From contig JADGQK010000024.1 in NCBI GenBank assembly GCA_017881915.1, positions 1 through 36,750 on the forward strand: a DNA stretch of 36,750 nt. Reading direction: 5' to 3'. Positions 15,333 to 24,930 of the stretch are shown piece by piece (position 1 is the stretch's first letter; each line of letters starts with the position of its first letter). Made by a program: the position numbers and the translations under genes. This DNA is from Chloroflexota bacterium (GTDB lineage: Bacteria; Chloroflexota; Limnocylindria; Limnocylindrales; CSP1-4). The notes under the pieces are model-generated. The model did no database searches. It saw nothing but the letters and a program-made list of their open reading frames with translations, and was not told the DNA's origin.

Positions 15333-17336
15333 TTACTCGGCGACCTTCCTGGTCGAGCGCCGCTTCGGAGCCGGCGGGGCGGCCTCAGCCGAAGCCTCCG
15401 CCTCGGCCGGGATCGCCGACGAAGCCGTTCGCGTCGACGCTCGACGTCGGGCGGCCGGAGCGGCTGGCGGAGCAGTTTCCTCGCTCCGGGCAGCGGCCGT
15501 GGCCTCCGCCGTGGCCCGGGTCGACAACCGTCGCCGAGGAGCGGGCGCCTCGGCGACGACGGGATCGGCCGCCTCGGTCGCCCGTCGGCTGGTCGTCCGG
15601 CGCTTCGGAGCCGGGAGATCCGCGGCAGGTTCCGCCGGCGCCGCATCCGGAGCCTTTGGCAGACGACCGCGGCGGACGGGGCTCGCTGCCTCGCCGATGG
15701 CGGCGTCGATCCGCGGCTGTGCCTCTGGACGCCCGGTTGCCGGTCGCGTCTCGACCGGTCGTCCGCCGGTCGGTCGAGCCTCCGGCGGTCGCCCCGGCTT
15801 CGAGGCGATCTGGGCCCGAAGCAGTGCTTCAAGCTCCGGGGGCACCTCGCTCCACGGTTCGTCTCCACTCCTGGGCCGATCCTGGCGCGGGGCGGCCGCC
15901 GGACGCTCATCCACGCGCGGCCGCTCCTCGGGACGACGGCCCGAGACATCCGGGTACCGGTTGATCCCACCGCCGCCGCCGCGACCGAAGCGTTCGCGCT
16001 CCATCGCGGCGGCATAGCTGCCGGTCCGGCCACCCCGGTTGGTGGCGCCACCACCCGGGCGGCGTACATCGCGGCCACCGTCGCGGTTACCCCGACGCTG
16101 CTCGGCAATCAGGTACTCGGGGATCGCCGGCTCGTCTTCGTCGTCGACATCGATCGGCGACAGGCTCGCCGCGGGTGGCCGGTCCATCCCGATCTGGCTG
16201 TCCCAGAACGAGCCGAAGGCGGCCGAGCGCGGCGGTCGGGGAGCAACCGGAAGGTCCTCTTCCTCGTCGTCATCGACAGCCTGCGGCCGGGCGACGATCT
16301 CGCGCGGCGGCGGGCCAGTTCCGGCTGCGGGCTCACCTTCGGTGCGACCCCGGCCCCGGCCGCGACCGCGACCACCACGCCGACGGCGACGACGCTGGCC
16401 TTCCTCGGTCTCGCCCTCGCCGTCGACTGGACTCACCTCGGGGGCGTCTTCGTCGTCGACGTCCGGCTCGAGATCCGCATCGAGCGGCGCCACGGTCGGC
16501 GGAGTGACCCGGGTCGCGGCAGCCATCGCGGCCTTGGACAGTTTCTCGCCGGGTAGCGCCACCAGGCCGCCGAAGCTCGGCGCGGACGTGCTCACAGCGG
16601 CGGCCGGCAATCCCTCGTTTCCCGCCTCGACGGCGACCGGCTCAGCCGGTCGACGGCCACCGCGGGCAGCGGGACGGGTGCCGGGGGAGCGCGGCGCGGC
16701 AGCCACTGGCTCCGGCTCGCCCACCCGGGTCCGGCCTCGGCCCGTGCGCGAACCGCGTCCCCGGCCGATCCCGGTGCCCTCGGTCTGCTTGTCGGGAACC
16801 TCGGTCATCGACAGGTCCTCTTCGTCGTCGGCAACCCGCCGGCCCGAGCGCGAGGAGCCCTTCTCGACCTTGGCGATCTGGGTGATATCGGTGAACAGGT
16901 CGGCAACCTCGATCAGGTCCGAGCTGGTATTGCCCCGGAAGCTGATCACCTCGCAGCGGACGCCCATCTCCTGGACCGCCCGGATCGCCGGGGCGAAATC
17001 GCCATCGCCCGACACGATGATCGCCACGTCCAGGTTGCGGGCCGTCTTCATGAGATCGACGACGAGCTCGATGTCGAGGTTGGCCTTGACCTTCCCGTCG
17101 CCGTACTTGCGGATGTCCTTGCTGACCACCTTGTAGCTGTGGCGGGCCAGGAATGAGTGGAAATTGCGCTGGTTCTCGTTGTCCGGATCCAGCCCGGTGT
17201 AGGCGTAGGCACGCACGAAATCGCGCCCCGCAATGGCCGATTTCAGCAGCGTGACGTAGTCGATGTCGACGCCGGCGGCCTTGGCCGCGTAGAAGATGTT
17301 CGCAACGTCCACGAAGACGGCGACGTTCTTGCCCAC
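15333..17336 (-). CDS. NYN-domain (LabA/DUF88-like) protein with long disordered tail
   Basis: A 667-residue protein. Residues 1-160 form a NYN/PIN-like domain: VAVFVDVANIFYAAK with the first acidic residues, DIELVVDLMKTA, and IIVSGDGDFAPAIRAVQEMG with the conserved SGDGDF. Such domains are metal-dependent RNases or their inactive relatives. The remaining 500 residues are low complexity, with acidic stretches (DDEEDL, DVDDEDEPA) alternating with Arg-rich ones, ending in four imperfect basic repeats (KRRTTSRRAT, RRRLSTRAT, RRRASTRT, KRRSTRKVAE). Typical family members are 150-300 residues. GTG 17336 has AGGAG 5 bases upstream. RNA processing is an inference. Confidence 0.85.
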   Translation of the reverse strand: MGKNVAVFVDVANIFYAAKAAGVDIDYVTLLKSAIAGRDFVRAYAYTGLDPDNENQRNFHSFLARHSYKVVSKDIRKYGDGKVKANLDIELVVDLMKTARNLDVAIIVSGDGDFAPAIRAVQEMGVRCEVISFRGNTSSDLIEVADLFTDITQIAKVEKGSSRSGRRVADDEEDLSMTEVPDKQTEGTGIGRGRGSRTGRGRTRVGEPEPVAAAPRSPGTRPAARGGRRPAEPVAVEAGNEGLPAAAVSTSAPSFGGLVALPGEKLSKAAMAAATRVTPPTVAPLDADLEPDVDDEDAPEVSPVDGEGETEEGQRRRRRRGGRGRGRGRGRTEGEPAAGTGPPPREIVARPQAVDDDEEEDLPVAPRPPRSAAFGSFWDSQIGMDRPPAASLSPIDVDDEDEPAIPEYLIAEQRRGNRDGGRDVRRPGGGATNRGGRTGSYAAAMERERFGRGGGGGINRYPDVSGRRPEERPRVDERPAAAPRQDRPRSGDEPWSEVPPELEALLRAQIASKPGRPPEARPTGGRPVETRPATGRPEAQPRIDAAIGEAASPVRRGRLPKAPDAAPAEPAADLPAPKRRTTSRRATEAADPVVAEAPAPRRRLSTRATAEATAAARSEETAPPAAPAARRRASTRTASSAIPAEAEASAEAAPPAPKRRSTRKVAE

Positions 17337-17394
17337 GGTGACTCCTATGTCCTGGGTGAGGACCGCCGGCGCAACCGATGCAGCTCGGCGGAGA

Positions 17395-17859
17395 TCAAGT
17401 TCTGGTCTGGCGCGCGGTGGCCCGGCGGGCCGCCACGGACCTGGTCATGAGCGAGCCACCCTGGCTGAAGCCGCGATCCTCCCAGCGGGCTCGCTCGCCG
17501 GGATCGTCCGGCCGCGCCGCCTCGACGACGGTGCAGCCTTTATTGCGCGCGGAACGGAGGATCTCCTCGAGCAGGTCGTTCGTGACGCTGGTTGCGTCGC
17601 CGGACGGATCCACGACGAGTAGATCGATGCTGCCGATATAGCCTCCCGAACGGACGGACGGGCGGAGAGCCAGGATCGCGCCACCGATGACCTCCCGACG
17701 CCGTTCGGCGACGAGCACGCTGGCCTGCGGCAGGTAGATGAGCTGGCGCAGGAGATCCGGAGCTACGAGCGGCCCGCCACCTGGCTCGACCGCCGGCGCG
17801 AAGAGCGCTCCGAGCCGATCGACATCCGTAATGCGAGCCGTCCGAATCTGGTAGTCCAC
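17395..17859 (-). CDS. GNAT-family N-acetyltransferase-like protein
   Basis: A 154-residue protein, VDYQIRTARITDVDRLGALF onward, with the N-terminal alpha/beta pattern of GNAT enzymes, the central strand SVLVAERRREVIGGAILAL, and IGSIDLLVVDPSGDATSVTNDLLEEILRSA as the motif A region. The usual Q/RxxGxG/A acetyl-CoA loop is divergent (SGDATSV). GTG 17859 follows a GAGGTCAGG; the frame is open upstream to 18210 but that part has no family sequence. It is the first gene of the GNAT-NYN-holB-acyP run. Substrate unknown. Confidence 0.7.
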   Translation of the reverse strand: MDYQIRTARITDVDRLGALFAPAVEPGGGPLVAPDLLRQLIYLPQASVLVAERRREVIGGAILALRPSVRSGGYIGSIDLLVVDPSGDATSVTNDLLEEILRSARNKGCTVVEAARPDDPGERARWEDRGFSQGGSLMTRSVAARRATARQTRT

Positions 17860-17908
17860 GCCGACGGGCCTGACCTCACGAGGGGGGCGAGCTCGGCTGC
17901 GGCAGAGG

Positions 17909-17924
17909 CGGTCGGATCCGACCG
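17909..17924. promoter_or_regulatory. Perfect 16-bp palindrome, possible operator
   Basis: CGGTCGGATCCGACCG reads the same on both strands. It lies about 50 bp upstream of the GNAT gene start, between divergent operons, where a dimeric repressor could act. No cognate regulator is identified. Confidence 0.35.
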
Positions 17925-18011
17925 GCTCGACGTTTTCCCACCGTGAGCGCGCCTCTCGATGGCGGGCGCCGAAGCGCACTACAACCACCCAAGGGGCACC
18001 CAACAGCAGTA

Positions 18012-18039
18012 TTGCAATCGACGCGCCAGCGCCTAATAT
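18012..18039 (+). promoter_or_regulatory. Probable sigma-70-type promoter for the Liv operon
   Basis: TTGCAA (18012-18017) and TAATAT (18034-18039) are spaced by 16 bp in an otherwise GC-rich stretch. This predicts a start near 18046 and a 5' leader of about 205 bases before the binding-protein gene. Confidence 0.5.
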
Positions 18040-18251
18040 ACGGCATCGCTCCGGCGGCCACCTGCGCGCCGCCCGTCGCTCGCTCGCCGTGCCACGATCC
18101 GTATCGCACCGACGCCCCCATCTGGCCCCTTCGGCCACGGGACGATGGGCGACAGACGTCGGCTGGTGACGAGCCTCGGTTCGACCGGCAGGGGTATCGA
18201 CCGGGATCATCCGCCGACAACGGTGGGTGGGGATCAGAGGAGGAGCATTTG

Positions 18252-19580
18252 ATGAAGTACGGCAAGCTCGGCGCGTTGGGCGCCGGGGCGCTGCTCGTCT
18301 TCTCGGCCTGCAGTGGCACGACGGCTACGGCAGCCCCGGGTACGAGCACGGCCCCAGGCGGGAGTTCCGCGGTCGCTGCCGGCGCCTGGTGCGTTGGTGG
18401 CACGGTCAAGATCGGCACCGAGTTGCCGATGAGCGGCGGCGAGACGGCCAACGGCGCGCCGACGGCGAATGGCGTGAAGCTGGCAATCAAGCAACAGAAC
18501 GCCAAGGGCGGGGTTGCGGGTTGCAAGCTCGACATCAACGTCCAGGATGATGCGTTGAACGGCGTCCACGACCCGCAGACGGGCGCCAAGAACATGCAGA
18601 CCCTCGTCGCGGACGCGGCGGTCATGGGCGTCGTCGGTCCGTTCAACTCGGGCGTCGCCAAGGCCGAGATTCCGATCAGCAACGGCGCCGGCCTGCTGAT
18701 GTGCAGCCCCGCCAACACGAACAACGGCGTGACCCAGCCGCCCGAAGGCGACACCTATCGGAAGACGAACCCGACCAAGATCAGCTACATCCGAACCGCC
18801 AGCCCGGACAGCATCCAGGGCCCGTCGGCGGCCGACTACCTGTACAAGGACCTCGGCAAGACGAGCGTCTACATCATTGACGACACCGAGACCTTCGGCG
18901 TCGGCGTGGGCGACACCTTCCAGGCCGAGTTCAAGAAGCTGGGCGGCAACGTCGTCAAGCGTGACAGCGCTCCGAAGTCGACCACCGACTACACCCCGCT
19001 GTTCACCGCCGCGGCGGCCCTCAACCCGCAGGGCGTCTACCTCGCCGGCACCACGCCGACCGGGATGGGCCTGGCCCTGAAGCAGGGCCGGACCGTTTCC
19101 GGCCTGGAGACCGTTCCGTTCGTCGGCCCCGATGGCGTCGCGGACCTCGGCCCAGGTGGAACCCAGGGTGCGACGATCACGATCGCCGGGGCAGCCTCCC
19201 ATGACGTGTACGGCACCGTTGGTTCTGCGCACGACCTGGCCGACAACACCTTCACCGCCGCATACACGACGGAGTTTGGTGGGGCCCCGGGTGCCTACAG
19301 TGCCGCGGCCTATGCCTGCGCCCAGATCATCATCGCGTCGCTGGACAAGGCTTCGGCCACGGCCACGGACCTGGCCAGCGCCCGCGAGGGCGTCCGCGCC
19401 AACGCGGTCAATTCGGCCAATACCTTCGCCACCGTGCTCGGCTCGCTCAACTTCGACAAGTACGGTGACAACGTCCATCCGTTCATCTCGTTCTACAAGG
19501 TCGACATGACCCTGGCTGGCGGGAAGGGCGACTGGACCTTCGTCAAGCAAGAGTCCTTCTCGGACCCCAACGCCCAGTAG
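18252..19580 (+). CDS. livK: Branched-chain amino acid-type ABC transporter substrate-binding lipoprotein
   Basis: A 442-residue lipoprotein. The signal peptide MKYGKLGALGAGALLVFSAC ends in a lipobox with Cys20; a Ser/Thr/Ala-rich spacer (21-50) leads to a type-1 periplasmic-binding fold (Peripla_BP_6) from GGTVKIGTELPMSGGE. Features such as IIDDTETFGVGVGDTFQAEFKKLGG and the C-terminal AYACAQIIIASLDKA are typical of LivK/LivJ proteins. ATG 18252 is chosen from the strong AGAGGAGGAG site and the signal peptide; the frame is open upstream to 17943. Likely ligands are branched-chain amino acids, but amide or urea binders share the fold. Confidence 0.92.
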   Translation: MKYGKLGALGAGALLVFSACSGTTATAAPGTSTAPGGSSAVAAGAWCVGGTVKIGTELPMSGGETANGAPTANGVKLAIKQQNAKGGVAGCKLDINVQDDALNGVHDPQTGAKNMQTLVADAAVMGVVGPFNSGVAKAEIPISNGAGLLMCSPANTNNGVTQPPEGDTYRKTNPTKISYIRTASPDSIQGPSAADYLYKDLGKTSVYIIDDTETFGVGVGDTFQAEFKKLGGNVVKRDSAPKSTTDYTPLFTAAAALNPQGVYLAGTTPTGMGLALKQGRTVSGLETVPFVGPDGVADLGPGGTQGATITIAGAASHDVYGTVGSAHDLADNTFTAAYTTEFGGAPGAYSAAAYACAQIIIASLDKASATATDLASAREGVRANAVNSANTFATVLGSLNFDKYGDNVHPFISFYKVDMTLAGGKGDWTFVKQESFSDPNAQ

Positions 19581-19590
19581 GAACGCTCTA

Positions 19591-19623
19591 AGAGGCCGGG
19601 GAGGTCCACCCTCCCCGGCCTCT
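19591..19623 (+). terminator. Strong hairpin between livK and livH
   Basis: AGAGGCCGGGGAGG pairs with CCTCCCCGGCCTCT (14 bp, 5-base loop) 10 bases after the livK stop. No T-run follows. It is likely a partial terminator or RNA-stabilising structure that leaves more binding-protein message than permease message. Confidence 0.75.
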
Positions 19624-19665
19624 GCATTACCCGGAAGACCTCCATCACGTGGGCCTGCCGAAACC

Positions 19666-20652
19666 ATGACAGTTGACTTCCGCCGGGTCATTCGGCCGGT
19701 CGCCATCGGCACGATCGCGTTGCTGACCGAGTACGCGTTGCTCGGGACCCAGCAGTTTGCCAACGCCCTGACCCTCGGCGCCATCTACGCCCTCATCGCG
19801 CTTGGCTACACGATGGTCTACGGGATCGTGGAGCTGATCAATTTCGCCCACGGCGACATCTTCATGGTCGGGTCGTTCCTGGCCATGTGGATCATGACCA
19901 CCGTGCTGGGCCTGAGCGGGCCGGTAACGAACCTGCTGAACCTCGTCGGGCTGCTGTCGATCGTGATGTTCGCGACGATGGTGGGGATGGGGTTCATCGG
20001 GATGTTCATCGAACGGTTCGCCTATCGACCGCTGCGCCACGCCCCCCGGCTGGCCCCCTTGATCACCGCGATCGGCGTGTCATTCATCCTCCAGAACATC
20101 ATCTCCTCGCTGTTCGGACCCTCGCCGGTCAACGTTCCTCAGATCGTGCCGTTGGACAAGTTCGCCTTCATGGGCGGCAAGATCGGCTACCTGAACGTGT
20201 TCATGGTGGTCCTGGCCGTGGTCCTGATGATCGCGCTGCAGCTTTTCGTCGGGCGGACGCGGCTCGGCCGGGCGATGCGCTCGACGGCCCAGGATCGCGA
20301 AGCCGCCGAACTGATGGGCGTTGACATCAACCAGACGATCGCGATCACCTTCTTCATTGCCGCCGCCCTGGCCGGTGCCGGGGGCGTCATCCAGGGCCTC
20401 TACTTCGGGAGCATCAAATTCGATCTCGGCTTCTTTGTCGGGCTGAAGGCGTTTACGGCGGCGGTCCTCGGTGGAATCGGCAACACGACCGGGGCAGCGA
20501 TCGGTGGCTTTATCATCGCCTTCGTCGAGGTCTACGCGACGGTGTTGGGATACACCCAATGGTCCGAGGTGGCCGTGTTCACCGTGCTCATCCTCGTCCT
20601 CGTCTTCCGGCCGAGCGGCCTGCTCGGCCAGCAGCTGGGTGAGCGAGCATGA
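19666..20652 (+). CDS. livH: Branched-chain amino acid ABC transporter permease LivH-type
   Basis: A 328-residue inner-membrane permease with about eight hydrophobic helices. The N-terminal LGAIYALIALGYTMVYGIVELINFAHGDIFMVG is the hallmark of LivH, and SMRSTAQDREAAELMGV-type sequence (AMRSTAQDREAAELMGV) is the cytosolic coupling loop that touches the ATPases. It has a short extra N-terminal helix compared with E. coli LivH. It overlaps livM by 4 bp (ATGA). Confidence 0.95.
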   Translation: MTVDFRRVIRPVAIGTIALLTEYALLGTQQFANALTLGAIYALIALGYTMVYGIVELINFAHGDIFMVGSFLAMWIMTTVLGLSGPVTNLLNLVGLLSIVMFATMVGMGFIGMFIERFAYRPLRHAPRLAPLITAIGVSFILQNIISSLFGPSPVNVPQIVPLDKFAFMGGKIGYLNVFMVVLAVVLMIALQLFVGRTRLGRAMRSTAQDREAAELMGVDINQTIAITFFIAAALAGAGGVIQGLYFGSIKFDLGFFVGLKAFTAAVLGGIGNTTGAAIGGFIIAFVEVYATVLGYTQWSEVAVFTVLILVLVFRPSGLLGQQLGERA

Positions 20653-21791
20653 CCACCGCGACGAGCAAGCGCCTGCCTTCGCCCTGGGGCCGCCTCCGAG
20701 CCAGGGCACGCGACCATCGCTCGCTGACGATCCTCGCCGGCTGGGCGATCGTGGCCAGCGTGCTGCCCGTGATCGTGATGATCCCGCCGCTGAGCACGTT
20801 CCAGCCTGAGTCGCTGTGGATCGACGGCTTCGCCAACGCCGGCGTGTTCATCCTGCTGGCGATGGGCCTCAACGTGGTGGTCGGCCTGGCCGGCCTGCTA
20901 GACCTCGGCTACGCCGCCTTCTTTGCGATCGGCTCGTACGCCTATGCCTTCGGGGCGTCGCCCTTCACCAACCTGCAGATCCCGTTCTGGCCGATGCTCC
21001 TGGTGGGGGCAGTCGTGGCGGCAACACTGGGGATCCTGTTGGGGGCCCCGACGCTGCGCCTGCGGGGTGACTACCTTGCGATCGTCACCCTCGGCTTCGG
21101 TGAGATCGTGCCGGCCGTCTTCCTCAATGCCAGCGCCTTCACCAAGGGGACCAACGGGATCGGCGGGATCTACAAGCCGGAGCTGTTCGGGTTCCAGTTC
21201 ACCCTGGAGAACCCGGTCCCCTACTACGTGGCAATGGTCGGGGTCCTGGCCATCACGATGGTCTTCCTTTACCGCCTCCAGGGCTCGCGGCTTGGACGCG
21301 CCTGGATGGCGATCCGGGAGGATGAGCTCGCCGCAGCGAGCAGCGGGATCAACACGATCACGACCAAGCTGCTGGCCTTCGCCCTGGGCGCCTCGACCGC
21401 TGGCCTGGCCGGGGTGTTCGCGACCTCGAAGCTGACGTTCGTTGGCCCCGGCCAGTTCGGGTTCCAGGTGTCATTCACCGTCCTGGCCATGGTGGTCCTG
21501 GGCGGCATGGGCAACATCTGGGGTGTCGCCACGGGGGCCTTTGTGATCTACACGATCCAGGCCGTCCTGCTCAAGGAGCTCAACCAGTTCTTCGCCGTGC
21601 TCCACGTTCCTATTCTCCAGAGCATCGACTTCGTCCAGTACCAGTACCTGCTGTACGGCGTCGCCCTGGTGGCGATGATGCTGCTCCGGCCCGAGGGCCT
21701 CTTCCCGAGCAGTCGGAGACGGCAGGAGCTCCACGCCACTTCCGACGACGTCGCCGACGTGCCACCCCCGACCGAGGCGCTCGGCGCATGA
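20649..21791 (+). CDS. livM: Branched-chain amino acid ABC transporter permease LivM-type
   Basis: A 380-residue permease with about nine membrane helices. NVVVGLAGLLDLGYAAFFAIGSYAYA, LRLRGDYLAIVTLGFGEIVP and GRAWMAIREDELAAASSGI are LivM signatures, the last being the ATPase-contacting loop. The N-terminal 40 residues are cytosolic and basic, and the C-terminal 30 are polar. ATGA overlaps join it to livH and livG. Confidence 0.95.
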   Translation: MTTATSKRLPSPWGRLRARARDHRSLTILAGWAIVASVLPVIVMIPPLSTFQPESLWIDGFANAGVFILLAMGLNVVVGLAGLLDLGYAAFFAIGSYAYAFGASPFTNLQIPFWPMLLVGAVVAATLGILLGAPTLRLRGDYLAIVTLGFGEIVPAVFLNASAFTKGTNGIGGIYKPELFGFQFTLENPVPYYVAMVGVLAITMVFLYRLQGSRLGRAWMAIREDELAAASSGINTITTKLLAFALGASTAGLAGVFATSKLTFVGPGQFGFQVSFTVLAMVVLGGMGNIWGVATGAFVIYTIQAVLLKELNQFFAVLHVPILQSIDFVQYQYLLYGVALVAMMLLRPEGLFPSSRRRQELHATSDDVADVPPPTEALGA

Positions 21792-22800
21792 CGGCGGCGA
21801 TCATCGACCCGCCGCCCGGCGGTGACCTCATCCTCCAGGCGCGCAAGGTCACCAAGGCATTCGGCGGCCTCATCGCGGTCAGGGAAGTCGACCTCGACAT
21901 CCCGCGGGGCGCGATCATCAGCCTGATCGGGCCGAATGGCGCCGGTAAGACCACCTTCTTCAACGTGATCGCCGGGATCCTCGACCCAACCTCGGGCGTG
22001 GTCGAGCTGGGTGGGCGGCGGATGGTCGCCCGGCCGGTCCGCGCCTGGCTCGAGCCGGTCACCTGGGTCCTGCCGGCCGTGATCATCGGCGCACTCGGTG
22101 TACTCGCCTACCAGGCGTCACCGACCGCCGGTGGGCTGATCGTGTTGCTCGCCCTCATCGGCCTGATTGCGATGCTCCTCGCCGCGATCGTCCGGCCGGC
22201 CTGGTACCGGGTGCTGCTCGAGCGATTTGGCGTGTTCAAGAGCGCCCGGCCGAACGAGATGGTCAGGGCCGGGATCGGCCGCACGTTCCAGAACATCCGC
22301 CTCTTCGCGAACATGACCGCGCTCGAGAACGTCCAGGTGGGGATGCACCTGAAGATGAAGTCGAACGCGGCCGACGCCCTGCTCAGCACCCCCCGGGCCC
22401 GGGCGGAGGAGACCGCGTCGGTGGCGAGCGCCCTGCACTATCTCGAGCTCGTCGGTCTGAAGGGCCGCGGAGATCAGGCGGCCAGGAACCTGCCCTACGG
22501 CGACCAGCGCCGGCTGGAGGTGGCCCGGGCGCTCGCCAGCGAGCCGGCCCTGGTCCTGCTCGACGAGCCGACGGCCGGGATGAATCCCCGCGAAACCAGG
22601 GAGATGACCGAGCTGATCGGCCGTCTCCGGCGTGACCTTGGCCTGTCGTTCCTGCTGATCGAGCACGATATGAAGGTGGTCATGGGGATCAGCGATCGAG
22701 TGACCGTCCTGGACCACGGCGAGTGCATCGCCGAGGGAACGCCCGACGAGGTCCGCCGGAACCCGCGCGTGATCGAAGCGTATCTCGGGAGGCCCCCCGA

Positions 22801-22804
<4 letters not shown>
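21788..22804 (+). CDS. livG: LivG-type ABC ATPase with an internal membrane-helix insertion
   Basis: A 338-residue ATPase, about 80 longer than usual LivG. Walker A GPNGAGKTT is at 48-56, Q-loop Gln168 in IGRTFQNIRLF, signature LPYGDQRR at 235-242, Walker B LVLLDE at 255-260 and H-loop His293. Between beta-hairpin residue 80 and the ARPNEMVRAGIGRTF segment lies an extra stretch of about 75 residues with two hydrophobic helices (about 91-109 and 116-135) and a basic-amphipathic end (WYRVLLERFGVFK). All catalytic motifs survive, so the insertion is probably tolerated rather than inactivating. It overlaps livM and livF by ATGA. Confidence 0.93.
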
Positions 22805-23568
<764 letters not shown>

Positions 23569-23601
23569 CAGCCGGGGTACGGATCACGGAGGTCGAGCCT
23601 C

Positions 23602-24897
23602 GTGAGGCGAGCCGCCCAGGCGCGGTCAGGACGGCACCGGGCCGGGCTGGCCGCTCGCCTGGCTCTCATTCCAGCGCTTACCCTTGCCCTGTCCGCGTGC
23701 GCAGGACCGGGACCAACCGCCACGCCGGGGTCCACCGGCTCGCCGGTTGTCGCCGCCGCCAGCCCAGGTTCAGCCGCTGCCAGCGTTGACCCGACGGCCT
23801 GGATCCGGGCCGCGAATATCGAACAACCGATCGGCTTCATGACGGCCCAGACCGGTGTCGTCGTCACCCGCGGCTGTGCCCCCTGCCACCCGGCGGTGGA
23901 CACCCTGATGACCGGCGTCACCGCCGGGCCTGCCGGACTGGTGACGGTCGGCTGGATCCTGCAGGACTTCAGCGGAGCCAGCTGGCGCTCCAGCGACGGT
24001 TCGACCTGGGCGTTCACGGGTGGATTCCCGGCCGAGACGCTCCTCTCCGCAGTGGCCGCCAATGAGCAGCGCTACGTGGCCGTGGGCCTCGACGGGAAGG
24101 GCGCCACGGCATGGACCTCGACCGATGGAGCCACCTGGCAGAAGACGGCCAGCCCAGCATTCGGCGGAACGCCGCTGCGCACGACCTCGATCACGCCGTG
24201 GCACAGCGGCTTCGTTGCCGGCGGATACAAAGGCACGGAGTTCTTCTCGGCGGACGCCACGGCCTGGGTCTCGCCCGACGGCCTGACCTGGCGACGGGCC
24301 GATGACTCAGCCGATCTCCGGGGGGCGCGGATCTGGGGCGTGGCGGCCGACGCATCCGGCCTCGTAGCCGTAGGCCAGACCGGTCCGGCCGACGCGCTGG
24401 GTCCGGCCGCCGTGTGGACCTCCGCCGATGGCCTGGCCTGGACCCGCGTGCCGGACGGTCCGGTCTTCCATGATGGCCGGATGCGCGCGGTCGCCGCCAT
24501 CCCTTCGATCGGCTTCGTGGCCGTCGGGGAGGACCTCGCCGGCGATACCGGGGTCATCTGGCTGTCGCATGACGGGCGGACGTGGACCCGGGCCCCGGCC
24601 GACCCAACCTTCGGCCGGCCGGGCATCCAGCTGCGGATCTACGCCGTCACGGCCGGACCGATTGGCGTCGTCGCGGCGGGAACGCTGACCGAGGGACTCC
24701 AGTACGGCGCGGCCGCCATCTGGACCTCGCCCGATGGGACAAGCTGGAAGCGCGAACCCGCCGGTGTCGAGTTCCTCGACACCGAGATGAATGCCGCGGC
24801 GCGCTGGAACGACCGGATCGTCGCGGTCGGTGATCGAGGCGCGCCCGATGCCTACCAGGCGACCGCCTGGCTGAGCCCCACCGGCGTCGGCCGCTAG
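23602..24897 (+). CDS. Secreted lipoprotein with six W-x-S-x-DG-x-x-W repeats
   Basis: A 431-residue protein. The signal peptide ends LALSAC with the lipidated Cys33, followed by a Gly/Ser/Thr/Pro spacer. The body has six copies of a BNR/propeller-like unit of the form (A/I/V)W-x-S-x-D-G-x-x-W-x-(R/K), for example AWTSTDGATWQKT, VWTSADGLAWTRV and IWLSHDGRTWTRA, suggesting a beta-propeller. A single CAPCH (C92-x-x-C95-H96) lies near the start; it fits a c-type heme site in form but stands alone. GTG 23602 has GGAGGT 8 bases upstream. It follows livF by 33 bp and may be read with it. Function unknown. Confidence 0.75.
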   Translation: MRRAAQARSGRHRAGLAARLALIPALTLALSACAGPGPTATPGSTGSPVVAAASPGSAAASVDPTAWIRAANIEQPIGFMTAQTGVVVTRGCAPCHPAVDTLMTGVTAGPAGLVTVGWILQDFSGASWRSSDGSTWAFTGGFPAETLLSAVAANEQRYVAVGLDGKGATAWTSTDGATWQKTASPAFGGTPLRTTSITPWHSGFVAGGYKGTEFFSADATAWVSPDGLTWRRADDSADLRGARIWGVAADASGLVAVGQTGPADALGPAAVWTSADGLAWTRVPDGPVFHDGRMRAVAAIPSIGFVAVGEDLAGDTGVIWLSHDGRTWTRAPADPTFGRPGIQLRIYAVTAGPIGVVAAGTLTEGLQYGAAAIWTSPDGTSWKREPAGVEFLDTEMNAAARWNDRIVAVGDRGAPDAYQATAWLSPTGVGR

Positions 24898-24930
24898 CCG
24901 GCAGCGACGGGGCCAGGAAAGGCGACCGAG

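Larger units (their letters stand above)
17860..18251. promoter_or_regulatory. Divergent 392-bp intergenic region upstream of the Liv operon
   Basis: No gene is convincing here. It contains a perfect 16-bp palindrome (17909-17924), a sigma-70-like promoter for the plus strand (18012-18039), and a transcribed leader of about 200 bp with potential stems, for example TGGCC/GGCCA around a CTTC loop inside a larger CGCCCCATC/GATGGGCG pairing at roughly 18110-18155. A strong AGAGGAGGAG site (18236-18245) ends the leader. No known riboswitch was recognised. Confidence 0.5.

Noticed and set aside
15340-15640. CRISPR-like or tandem DNA repeats at the NYN gene end
   Set aside because: Similar short stretches are imperfect and in frame; they are coding repeats of a basic tail, with no spacers.
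14281-16017. A 578-codon plus-strand open frame opposite holB and the NYN gene
   Set aside because: Antisense to holB and to the repetitive NYN tail; low-complexity composition only.
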